A stretch of 64,000 nt of DNA from Platanthera guangdongensis (taxonomy: Eukaryota; Streptophyta; Magnoliopsida; Asparagales; Orchidaceae): NCBI GenBank assembly GCA_039583875.1, contig CM077151.1:115090609-115154608 (forward strand), read 5' to 3'. The notes beneath the pieces are model-generated. The model did not search any database and was not told the DNA's origin. It saw only the letters and a program-made list of their open reading frames with translations. The position numbers and the translations under genes were made by a program. The number at the start of each line of letters is the position of its first letter. Position 1 is the first letter of the stretch. Shown here one piece after another: positions 12,101 to 22,223 of the stretch.

Positions 12101-13749
12101 CATCAACTAAAGTAAATATCCTTACGAAAGGGAACTTTGGGCGTAATCCCATCGTAGTTCCTAGTGCCCCCGAGAGCCCTTCACCGGGTATACCCTGGGC
12201 AGTCCTGGGATTAACCTTAAATCACTAAGTATAATAACCCGTAGACAAGAGTAGTCTAATAGGTTAAGATATTTGTTGTACCTTCTCACCCGTGTAGGGT
12301 TGGAGAGATTCATGATATATGCTCATCCGTATAGGGTTTGAGGGAATTGATATAAAGGCACTATTGTGCGTTCTCACCCGTGTTGGGTTTGAAGGGTTCA
12401 GGACGGGTTTGGTCCTGCGAGCGGAAGGCTCGGAATAAAATCCCTGCATGTGCATAAATATAGTGGCGGGGAATGCGGTACTGGCCGTTCATCACACCGA
12501 TGACAGTACGGTGCACCAGGCGGTTGTGAGGGTTAGAGGGGGCAGTGGGTTATTTTACACTGCGGTCTGGAGGATGATCCCCGATAACGCACATCCGACC
12601 CAACAAGACTGACGGGTTGTCAGCAAAGTACGTACGCGAGACTCTAGAGTGCACCTTGGACGTGTACAGAGGCGTATGAGAGGGGTCTAAGGCTTGGTAG
12701 TGTGCATACCGGACTAGAAGTGGAGACGCCCGCTCCGCTGCTGCCGTAGCCACAGCGGTGGTACCCGAGAGTGATGCTAGCTCTCAAAAAGTGGGAACTA
12801 AAGGTCTGTGATCACAGAGTCGTTGTGTGTGAGTTTCACTTGCCTATGCATAAAATTGCATCATAACATTCATTCATATTAGGTCATACGCTTCATAGAT
12901 TCTTATCATATAAACTAGTATGGGCTCTTTTATATGATAAGTTAAATTTCCTGGAAATCCTAACTTATATATTTGTATGGGCATTTATATAAGTTAGGGT
13001 ACTTTTGTAATGCTAGTATAGTGGTAGAATAGTTTTATTTCCATGCTCTTACTTTCTGTCCTTTACTTCTTTTACTAGTACTGCACTTTACTTACTTGTA
13101 CTATATACTTAGAACTGCTAGAGTAGAATAGTAATACCTATTACAACTGCTAGTTAGTTCTTGCCACCTGCTTCCACTTTTGCTACCCCTTGCTGTCCTC
13201 CGCTTCGTCCTCCCGCTCGGTGCCTAGGAGTTGCGGGGCGAGGTGCGGTGGAAACGACTTAGTCTTTTTGACTAATGGTCCGTGACCATACTATTTTTAG
13301 GAGCCAGTGGCGATGGAGCACCGGCACGTCGAGGAGAGAGGACTTGAGGAGCAGATACCACTACAGCAAGCTACTACCACTACTGTGCGTCCTCAGGTGG
13401 GACGAGTTCTGATGTATTAGTATAGCATCCGCTTTTATTTGAGAGAGAGAGTTGATTTGATGTACTGAGCATAAGCCCTTATTACCCTCTCTTGTGGTAC
13501 TCATTATGGACTATGTTTTATGTACTTTTCATTCCATATATATGATTTGTACTCTGTGACTTTTGGACTAGTAGAATTATTACATTGTTACACTTCTTTT
13601 CTCATATTGGCATATGTATATGATCGTAATAGCCGGCATGATCGATGTGTTGCGGTGTCGACTAACCCGTGCGTTAGTGCCACCGTAAGACGACGGTTCT
13701 GGGCTTAAGACCCGGTAGCCCTCCTTGGTAAGGGGGAGGGGGTCTTACA
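9143..13749 (+). mobile_element. Element A, 3' LTR
   Basis: A 4607-bp LTR running TGTAACATCC to GGGTCTTACA. It supplies the first 356 bp missing from the 5' copy. Bases 9348-9548 hold a W-box-type cluster. GCC-rich sequence near 10020-10360 and the hairpin pair at 12902-12997 match the 5' copy. The 5 bp after it (TTACG) should be the target duplication, but the left flank is outside the window. No reading frame in it looks like a protein family. Confidence 0.95.
9348..9548. promoter_or_regulatory. Cluster of TTGAC/GTCAA motifs in LTR A
   Basis: Ten copies of the WRKY W-box core TTGAC (either strand) occur in 200 bp, at 9348, 9358, 9367, 9388, 9435, 9506, 9514, 9525, 9534 and 9544, several as GTTGACC or AGTCAAC. 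They lie 200-400 bp into the LTR, in the expected U3 region. The part within the window recurs at 1-55 of the 5' LTR. Binding by WRKY factors is inference. Confidence 0.5.
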
Positions 13750-14513
13750 TTACGGGTGCGTTTAGCCGATTTTAAGAAGTGCAAAAAGAGAATAAAAACA
13801 AAAAATAAAGTTTGTTAGAACACGCACCCACTCTCCGATAATAAAAGATATGCAAAAAAAAGGAATAAGAAAGCTCTACAACACACTCACTCGATAAGGA
13901 TAAAAACTAAATTAACACACACACACCCTTTCTCAACTATAATGAAATCTAAGTTAGCAAAAAAAAAAGAAAAAATGTAAACTCATAAACTCACTCACAC
14001 AACATAAGGAGACTAAATTAAAAGAGAGAGAAAAAGTGCTCTCATACACATACACACACACTATCAAAATGAAAATTAATTTAAAATAAAGAGAAATACT
14101 AAATTCTCATACACAGACACAACCAAAATAAAAACAAAGTTATAAAAAAGTAATCTTATTTATGAATTCTTATTGTTGTGGGTCACTAAACGCTCTCCCG
14201 GTCCAAAAGTTGAACAGCCTTAGCTCGACAGTGAGCTAAGCACGCAAACAAATAAAAGTGAACCAATAACAAGAATGACAAGACTTTTATGTGGAAAAAC
14301 CTAGAAAGGGAAAAAATCGCGGGGTTTGTTTGGTGTCGACCAAATCTTTTAGTAAGTGGTTATAAGTGTTAGAATTTTCGGTAGGATGACAGGACACTAC
14401 TACTTTAACAAGCACTTGAAAGAGGAAAAATAAGCAAAGTCTTTGTTGATGCTTGCAGGAGAAACTCTTAGAGCAACCATTGTAGAGAGCTGAGTCCAAC
14501 CTGATAAATTATT
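13750..14513. other. AT-rich spacer, no gene seen
   Basis: Low-complexity A-rich sequence with CACA runs and loosely repeated ACTCACTC/CTCTC blocks at about 13800-14130, then 350 bp of unremarkable sequence. No coding region or element end is recognised, apart from the LTR boundary at 13749. Confidence 0.5.
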
Positions 14514-15848
14514 GTTGGTAGTCTAAATCATATAGAGGGGGAGGGGCTGAATAAGCGAACTTGTACTTTGTTTCTTTTTGAATTTTAGCAGTTATAAGTA
14601 ATATTAAAATTCAATCAGCAAACACAGAACATCACACAACAATCTATGGTGGTTTCCCTGTGTATGGGTACATCCACTTTCCCCCAACAGCTATCTCGCA
14701 GTGATCTAGACTTGGCAAACTCCTCCAAATCTTGGCTCCTCAGAGATTACAACTCAGATCCCTCAGGATCTCTCATGTCTCCTCCAAGACCCTACCTCAG
14801 ACACATTGGCCCTACACTCAGACTTATCAAGAAATCCTATAACTTAGGCACAAAAGCCCTACAACTCAGAGTGCTCTAACTCCTACAACTAAGAAATCCT
14901 GCTACTTTCCAACCTCAGACTTACACCATGTCCTGCACTCAGACTTAACAAAAGTCCTACAACCCATATCTCCTTAGAGATCCTACAGAAAATAATTGAA
15001 GTAGAATTTACAACAAAAGACTACAATAATTTAACCTTTAATCTTCTAGGTCTTCTGTAGCTCTTGCTGTGAAAGCAAGTAACTAGAAGGAGCACCTGAG
15101 CAAAATATGTATTCAGGTTGAATCAGTGTTAGGGCTTTCATTCTTGATCTTCTTCTACAGCTGGAAGAAAACCTCACTTTTAGTACAGTAGATGAACTGC
15201 TCTTTGTTCTTCTGAAAAACGTAAGGGACAACTAGCTCGCTTCAAGAGTGCGTCGGTTTAGGTTTCACCTTTTTTTTGTTCAACAACTCTATGAAATGTT
15301 CAAGCTTTGAAGCGTACTGTTACATTGCCCTAATTTATCCTTTTTATCCCCCTTTATACTCATTAATAGTCTCAGGAAACATCTTGTCAAAGGTATGGAT
15401 GAGAATAGAATACTATGTCCATTCTTTATGCGCCTGCACCAATTTTGAATCCTGCCGATCTGTAAGGGATCAACGGTAATATTAATTCTCGTCTTCATGT
15501 TATTGTTGAGCGAAATGTTCATTCCCAATAGTATCAACCTTGGCGCTGAGAACTGCTCCTTTTTGCATCTTCTCCACAATATCGCCTTATAGCTTTCCAC
15601 GATCTAAACAGTATAGATGAGAACCTTACACGGATCTCAATGGTATGCAGGAGAATCAAGTACTGATCTCAACAGCATGGTAGAGAACCTTACATACTAT
15701 CTCATCTCTGCTCTAGACATGTTTTAGAGAAAACAAAATATAACCTGTATGATCATGAAATAGACATGCAATAAAATACAATATTCACTTAACATGGTAA
15801 GTATTACTTTTTTAAAATCTTGGAATATTGAGGGAAATATTCCCAACA
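14514..15848 (-). mobile_element. Relic G: old SIRE-like copia LTR, minus orientation
   Basis: The left part matches the left part of the element F LTRs in order: ATAGAGGGGGAGGGGCTGAATA, a GTGGTTTCCC...GGGTACATCCACTTTCCCCC block at 14648-14690, TCTCGCAGTGATCTAGACTTGGC, and a series of CCTACACTCAG-type repeats at 14780-14960. The right end reads CCCAACA at 15848, as in F. No coding sequence adjoins it, so it is probably a solo LTR or fragment. No clear target duplication is visible. The GTGTCGACAC arrays of F are absent. Confidence 0.6.
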
Positions 15849-16056
15849 CACCCTTGAGTGAGAGAATGAGAGAGTGAATACTTGACAAGAGTGAGCACCT
15901 GAGCAGAGTGTGTATTTGAGTAAAAGAGCGAGCGAAGTTTCAAGTCTTCAGTAGAAAACTTCAGAGCTCTGGCTTCTCTTCTTTTTTACTTGTCTTTAAA
16001 TGAAGGCATGGGTCCCTTTTTATAACTTTATGGAGTGTGTGCATGTGTGTGTGTGT

Positions 16057-16089
<33 letters not shown>
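16057..16089 (+). repeat. 33-nt poly-G tract after a GT microsatellite
   Basis: (GT)n at about 16037-16056 runs into 33 uninterrupted G residues. Such a tract can form G-quadruplexes, and its length is prone to assembly error. Confidence 0.9.
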
Positions 16090-16090
<1 letters not shown>

Positions 16091-16473
16091 ATAATCGCAC
16101 CCATCTGATATTTTAGCTAGCAAATAAGGATGCACGATTCCAGTCCCTTGGATCACTGATTTTTGGAAAATGATGTCCATTGCACCTGGTAATTCGAACA
16201 AGATTTTTGGCGATGGTGACGGTGGAGGTTGCGACGACGATAACAGTGAGCGCAACATTGAGTACTGAGATTGCGTGACAATTAGAATAGAGGTGAGTAC
16301 GAAGATGAGAGGTGAGAGCGGTGTTTAGAATGGATGTGAGCGTGTCATTGAGAGCAAAGACGGATGCGAGTATTACGGGAAGCGCAATATGCACACCTAG
16401 AGATAGGTTCATACCTTAAAATGGTGCAGCACACACGCACACCAGAAAGGGGGGGGCTAGCGTGCTTCCCACT

Positions 16474-16661
16474 CCCCAAAACGGGGTGATGGAATGTGCA
16501 CCCCTAAGGGGGTGCTGCGTATGCGCACCGCACCCCCGGAGGGGATGCTACATGCACACATCTTGAAATGGGGTTGTACAACGCGTGCCCCTGAGGGGGT
16601 ACTGCGCGTACACGTGAGGATCCCCAAAGGGGATGTGCATATCGCTCATCCCCTTTTGGGG
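16474..16661. repeat. Array of CCCC-loop-GGGG mini-hairpins
   Basis: Short palindromes CCCC-N(3-5)-GGGG start at about 16474, 16501, 16533, 16588, 16622 and 16650, mostly 27-34 bp apart, with one half-unit near 16568. Purine-pyrimidine stretches such as TGCGTATGCGCAC lie between them. Units are diverged but the G/C arms are kept. Confidence 0.6.
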
Positions 16662-17685
16662 AGGCACTACACTATCTACCATGGGGGATGTGGACAGGAC
16701 TTATCCCTCATTGGGAATGTGCGCCACATCAACACCTAAAGGAGTGTTGCCAAGTCAGCACACGAATTGGGTGTTGACTTAGTCAATGCCAGTAAGGGAA
16801 CTGTATTGAGACTATGTCCCCAAGGGTCCGCCGCACATAGTGATGTTCACGGTGCTATGGTTCTTGAGCGCGGTGCTTGAGCGCGTAGCAGGGCATGATG
16901 AGGCTTGCGTGAATGCATGCTACAACATCATTTTGAGAGAACAAGCAAATTTAGAATTCTATGAGATCAAGCCCGCTGGAATTGTATCAACGTTCCGGTC
17001 AAGGTCTTGACAAAACATTTCTTGTTCGATTGAGTCATTTTTGACGAACCCCATCAAATGCCTCCCAATTTTCGGAGGTCACTCTTCTTAGAAAATGAGC
17101 CAGGAAACTTTTTGATGGGCGTATATGTCAGTGCAGGAAATACACCTCCATAAAGGAATTCTAGGGGAGAGCTAGAGGAATGGAGAAGACTGAGAGCTAT
17201 CAGTTAGTAAGGGTCAGATGAGCATAGAAAGAAAGAGGGCCACCCGATCGGTAATACTAGACTTACGGGCCACGACAAATACCACTTGCGGTGGGCTTGA
17301 GGATTTGAGTTAGCTTATCTGAGAAATACTGTTCACCCCTATTTATAAGATCGGGAGCCTGCCCAAACAGGCTAGGATTACCAGTTGCATGCGTGCATGA
17401 GAACCAAGCAGGGGTTATAGGATACATAGTATATAAATAAAGATAAAATGATCTGACCGCGCAGCTAGGCGATCAGCCTTAAGTCTGGATTGTTTCTCCC
17501 TTGGTTTCTAGAGCTTGACAATCTTGCGGTGCGTACGGTTAGTGATGCACATACAACAAGTGTACCGGTCCATAAGTAATAAAAATGGGTGAATTTTACT
17601 AAGTATCGATCTCTCAAGGAACGGAGAAAGGTAGAGTTTGCTTTCGAGGAAGGACTTGAGATTGAAGTCCTTAGGTCCGGGTTAT

Positions 17686-20264
17686 TGTAACACCCCGGAT
17701 TTTTGATTGCGTACGCTTGATGGGCGTTACGTTGGCTTTGACCGTTGTCGAGCATGGTTTTCCCGCGGGCTTGCGAGTGGCTATTTTGGTAGCCGAGTTG
17801 CACGATTCCCCAGCAAACCGGAGTCCAAATTGGGGACTCGGTGAGGCCTCTTAGGGAATGTTTGCACTTTCTCGCGCCCGGAAATGTCGCTCAAAATGAG
17901 TTGCTGGTACAGGAAGCAAAAAAAGGGTAAAAAGTGCTTAAGGCAAAAATGGTCTAGGACGACACAGAAATATTTTTCAAAACAGGGAAAAATAGTCTTT
18001 TTTGTGCATGACACGCCCCCCGACACGGGCGTGTCGGGGCGTGACCCAGGGCGTGACCTGGGCGTGACCTCCTTGACTCGACGAATTTTTCTTGTGTCGA
18101 GTTGAGCTCGACGAATGGGGTACACGCCCCGTGACACGGGCGTGTCACGGGCCGCGTCCCGCAGTGTCGAGTGTCGAGTGTCGAGTGTCGAGTATCGCGT
18201 GTCGAGTTTCGGGTGTCGAGAGAGGGGACACGGCCTGTGACACGGCGGTGTCATAGGGCGTGTCAAGCTGTGTTGAGTGTCGACACTTTGTGTCGACGAG
18301 GTGTCGAGACACGGGCTACACGCCCTAGGTCACGGGCATGACCGACCCGTCACGGGCGTGTACCTGGCCATGTACCGTGTGGATAAACTTGGATTTGCCG
18401 ACTTTTTACGCCGCTTAAGGTATACGCCCTTCGTCACGGGCGTGACACAGGGCGTGACCGGCCCGAAAATCGACTTTTTCCAGTTTTTTTGTGCCGTTTA
18501 TTTCCTTGGTTCTGCATCTAACGGTCCAGCTCTGTTCTGGAGGAAATAAGGCCGAAACAGAGGTTCTCCTCCTCATTGCACCTTCTCTTCATCTTCTTCC
18601 TCATTCCAAAAGGAACTCAAGGGAGCAAGGGCTAAATCAAGGCAAGGAAAGAGAGGAGCAGCCGTCGCGGCATCGTCTCGGTTCAGGCAATCGGTGTTCT
18701 TCACCCTTGCCAATCTTCTTTCTTGTTTTTGCTTGTGCAAAATAGCTAGTTTCTCTTTCACTTTTCCTAGCTTGTTCTTCTTGTTTTGGGTTCTTCCTCA
18801 CTAGCCTTATTATGCTCTTGAATTTCCCTATGCTGAATGACTTTGATCTTCCATGCTTAGTTTTGTTTAGTTATCAAGTCTATGCTAGGTTAATTCATGT
18901 AGTTCTCTTGTTCATGTGATTCATGTAGCTAAGTTGATTCATGTTCATGTAGCCTTTCAAATTCATGTGATTCTTGTTCCAAAAGGTTAATCAACCTCTA
19001 TCATGTGATTCTTCTTTGATACAAAGCATGTGATTCTTTTCCTGTAATTCAATTCATCAAATTCTACGTTGACAATTGGTCGTCATGTGTGAGGATGAAG
19101 GAAGGGAATGTGTGTACTTGGGTTATGGTGAGATTTGCTTGTGGTGTTACGGTTAGGTTCGTTTATGGTGAGTTTTGCGAGGCGAATGTGAATCATGGCA
19201 GAAGCGTGTGTATGCGGTTTTGGTAAGGGGTGGTGTGGGTTAAGCCTTTGTGGCCACTGGGTTTGGATTTGTGGTGTAGAGCACCATTTTGCCCCGATTT
19301 GGGCTGGCTTGTTTTGGTGCGTTCCACTTTAGGGCTGCCACCAAAAGACCCTTGTTGAATCGCATGTAACCGCTGCTTATGTTTCACTCGTTTAGTTGTG
19401 TATTGTACTAAGGATGATAGAATGGGCATGTGTTTTTCCTTTTGCTCCTGCGGGTTGAGCAGGACTTGATGAACCTTGTACGCACTTGGTGCGTTTGGCA
19501 TGTGTTTTGGTGTGTTTTCTTATATGAAACATTGCTACGGGGTCGGTAAGCCCCTTCATGATATTGTATAACATGCTGCTCTTCTTTTTATTGTATCTTC
19601 GAGGATTGCTGAGGTATTCTTTCTTGAATGCCTCAGGTGAAGGTTGTAGCCGGTTGAGCGGCTAGGTTTGTTGGTGGCATTTCTTGGGAGCTAGCCGAGC
19701 TTACTTAGCGAGGTAGTTCTTTTCTTTGTTGTACAGACATACATGTGCCCCAATGGGTTCGTGTCAGCTTGTTGGTGCCCATTGGTGGTTTTATTTACTT
19801 ATGATATATGAATACTAGACTGCTAATGTGACTCATTTGGATGATGTCTTCTTGCTCTTGGGAAGGATTTATGGTAGGTTGCATTAGGTATTTTTAAGTT
19901 AAACAAAACCTAATATTGTATCCATGCATAACATGTTTTGGTTCCCACACACTTATTTTCCAAATGACGTAAACAAAGATGATTTCTTATAGTAGTATCA
20001 ATATAGACTGCATATAGGAGATCGTCATAAATAAACAAAGTATTTCTGCCGCGTACAAATACAGTTTTTGATCCCTAAGGCCGAGGGATACGACCATTAA
20101 ATCCAAAGGTTTTCTTGCATTTAACTGTTGAATTTCAACTCATAAAGTAAGCGTCAAGGGTTGCCTGAGCGTGTGCAGTTATCCCCTGCACGACGTGGCA
20201 TCATAACCCGTAGTTCCTCTTGCTCTGATACGAGGTACTCGTTGAGGAAATGCGGGTTGTGACA
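17686..20264 (+). mobile_element. Element B, 5' LTR
   Basis: A 2579-bp LTR, TGTAACACCCC to GGGTTGTGACA. Bases about 18005-18480 carry GC-rich palindromes and GTGTCGAG tandem repeats. Bases about 18880-19040 are AT-rich with TTCATGTGATTC-type repeats. ORFs in the array region translate repeats and are not annotated. Confidence 0.95.
18005..18480. repeat. Palindrome-rich array in 5' LTR B
   Basis: Repeated CACGGGCGTG cores, often as GACACGGGCGTGTC or GTCACGGGCGTGAC, with half-sites GGGCGTGAC. Within it, 18164-18222 is a tandem run of the octamer GTGTCGAG, and 18277-18310 has GTGTCGACAC, GTGTCGACGA and GTGTCGAGAC at 11-13 bp spacing. The block is repeated in the 3' LTR at about 26025-26480 with few changes. 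Confidence 0.8.
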
Positions 20265-20266
20265 GT

Positions 20267-20278
20267 TGGTATCAGAGC
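20267..20278 (+). other. Element B primer-binding site (tRNA-iMet)
   Basis: TGGTATCAGAGC, the standard initiator-Met tRNA complement, starts 2 nt after the 5' LTR end. Confidence 0.9.
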
Positions 20279-20927
20279 AGGTTTGCTTGACAATTGGTCG
20301 GGCAAACTTTCTTTTTGGTTGTAAGCATCATATCATACACACACCGAGGTTCCATCAGTATGTCTTGGCCGACGCACACACACTACACTCATGGCATGAC
20401 AAGAAGTATACGGGGCATATTATGTAGTATGGGGTGCATAATATGTGATTGTATATGGATCCACCATAGCGGCAACATGTGCGGGTTATGTAGTATGGGA
20501 TGCATAACCTTACCACATGGATGCGACTAGCACGTTTTCTTTTCTTCGTTGCATGCAATGCTATGTAGTATGGTATGCATAGCATTGTGATGCGTACGAC
20601 CGCTCATGGCATGCATTAAGGCCTTTTCTAGATTGCATCGCACAACACGCATAACATAACATTGCATGAGCACAATGTGCCAAGCTAAAGATGTACATGA
20701 TGACACCTGGACACTCATGGTTTTGGGTCAAATAAAGTCATGCATTCATCGGTTAGGCACAAGTTAGTGGGATGACGGTGAGTCATCTTTAGGTTAGGAA
20801 TACCATCATTCTCAAACTCCCAGAGCAAGTTAGCAGTTGATATTCATATTTATCTATGTATGGTCTGTACATAGCTGTTGTGTGTATTGTTGAGTTTGAG
20901 CTTGATAAGAGTGAACGTGTTCATAGG

Positions 20928-22146
20928 ATGTCGAAGCGTCCAGTGACAAGGCAAACTCCCCAATCCGAGGGCGAGTCTTCGGGCGCGCAGAATAATGCCC
21001 TGATGGATGGTCTACGCCAAAGTAATGAGGCTTTGACGAGGCAAGTGCAGGAAGTGCAGTCCCAGCTCCAAGCTATGTCCTCAGCGATGTCTGGACTGGC
21101 ACCAAGAGGGCAAGAGACTGTCTGAGGCCCTACCATTTCTAATCCTTCCGTGGCAGTAATACCGCCAGTTGTGGTTCCTCCTGCGATGACTTTCATCTCG
21201 CAGTTTCAGCAACTTGGACCACCGACTTATGATGGAAAAGCGGACTTTGTGATCTTGGATGATTGGGTGATCACGTTGGAAGAAATTTTTGGTTATTCTG
21301 GCGTTACTGAGGACCAGAAGGTGATGCTTGCCGCATATCAACTCAAAGGGTTGGCTAAAGGTTGGTGGTTGCGCGAAAAGGAGAGCTTAGGGGCGGGATG
21401 TTCATGGGAAGCCTTTAAAGACATGTTACGGCGCAAGTTTCTACCGGCAGTTGAAAGGGACCGCCAGATGAATGACTTCTTGTACCTGAAGCAGAGGAAA
21501 CTCACAGTTAGTGAGTATGAAATTGAGTTTAGCTAGTTAAGTCGGTTCACTCCGAGCTTGGTGACTACGGAAGCTGATCACGTAAAGAGATTTCTTAGCG
21601 GACTCCGCAGCGACGTGCACTAGTTCGCAAGTGCTTATGGAGCGACGAGTTACACCACTGTGGTGGAGGCTGCTTTGAAGGTTGAAGCTATAGAAAATGC
21701 AAAACAAAGAGGACAACTGATGAGGAAGGATAAGAGGAAGCTGATGGGAGGGAAAAGCTCCCAAGAATCAGATGTAAGGAATAAGAATAAGGAGACATGT
21801 AGCTTCTGTGGCCGGTCAGGCCACCCATTTGAGAAATGTTTCAAGAGGTTGGGGATGCAAAAGAAGGAGCAGGTGCACGCCATTCAGAGTGCGCCAACTA
21901 GAGACTTGGAGTGTACAGCTTGTGGGGGAAGAGGCCATGATATGAGCCGCTGCTGGGTTAAGGACAAGGTGTGCTTCCAGTGTGGCAAACAGGGACATCT
22001 GAAGGCAAGGTGCCCACAAAACCAGCCCGTGCTGCAGCCAATACCACTCCAGGCTTTGCCTCCGCCTCCGCGTGTGGACAAAGGAAAAAGGAAGTTAAAT
22101 GTGATTTCCTCAGAGGAAGCTCAGATGTCACCCCAGGTTATCTCAG
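20928..22146 (+). pseudogene. gag: Element B gag with three zinc knuckles
   Basis: About 406 codons from ATG at 20928 (MSKRPVTRQ). The N-terminus is Gln-rich and coiled-coil-like (RQSNEALTRQVQEVQSQLQ). The capsid includes GPPTYDGKADF, WWLREKE, FKDMLRRKFLPAVERDRQMNDFLYLKQ and VKRFLSGLRSDVH. Three complete CX2CX4HX4C knuckles follow at residues about 291, 328 and 349 (CSFCGRSGHPFEKC, CTACGGRGHDMSRC, CFQCGKQGHLKARC); many related gags have fewer. Nonsense codons: TGA 21123-21125, TAG 21534-21536, TAG 21621-21623, each explicable as CGA to TGA or CAG to TAG. The frame stays open to 22146, where the predicted intron begins. The upstream leader 20279-20927 has no gene. Confidence 0.9.
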
Positions 22147-22223
22147 GTTCGATTCATTCCTCTGGTTCACGTTTTATTTATGCCTCTTATGTGTAGTGCT
22201 TAGTGACATATATACCCTTATAG
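22147..22223 (+). other. Predicted intron at the gag/protease junction, element B
   Basis: Donor TCTCAG|GTTCGATTC and acceptor CCCTTATAG|GAAAC, 77 nt. The length is not a multiple of three, and gag and protease are in different frames, so removal is needed to join them. The join makes VIS-G-NFKVKNRWARVLFDS with the split codon G|GA (phase 1), close to the expected VVTGTF...RVLFDSG family sequence. Same place and phase as the intron in element A. Confidence 0.75.

Larger units (their letters stand above)
15849..17680. other. Spacer between relic G and element B, no gene seen
   Basis: It contains a GT run followed by a long G homopolymer at 16057-16089 and a GC-rich hairpin array at 16474-16661. 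The 16660-17680 part has no recognisable protein. The stretch near 17540-17620 (CAAGTGTACCGG, AAGTATCGATCTCTC) resembles sequence common in plant LTR-element relics, but I cannot assign it. Short ORFs across the repeats look spurious. Confidence 0.5.

Noticed and set aside
14514..15848. A host gene or exon in relic G
   Set aside because: The only ORFs are short and the region aligns in order with a copia LTR.
17781..18266. A 161-codon minus-strand ORF in LTR B (RHSTLRDAARDTPVSRG)
   Set aside because: It lies over the GC palindrome array and its peptide repeats mirror the DNA repeats; probably not coding.
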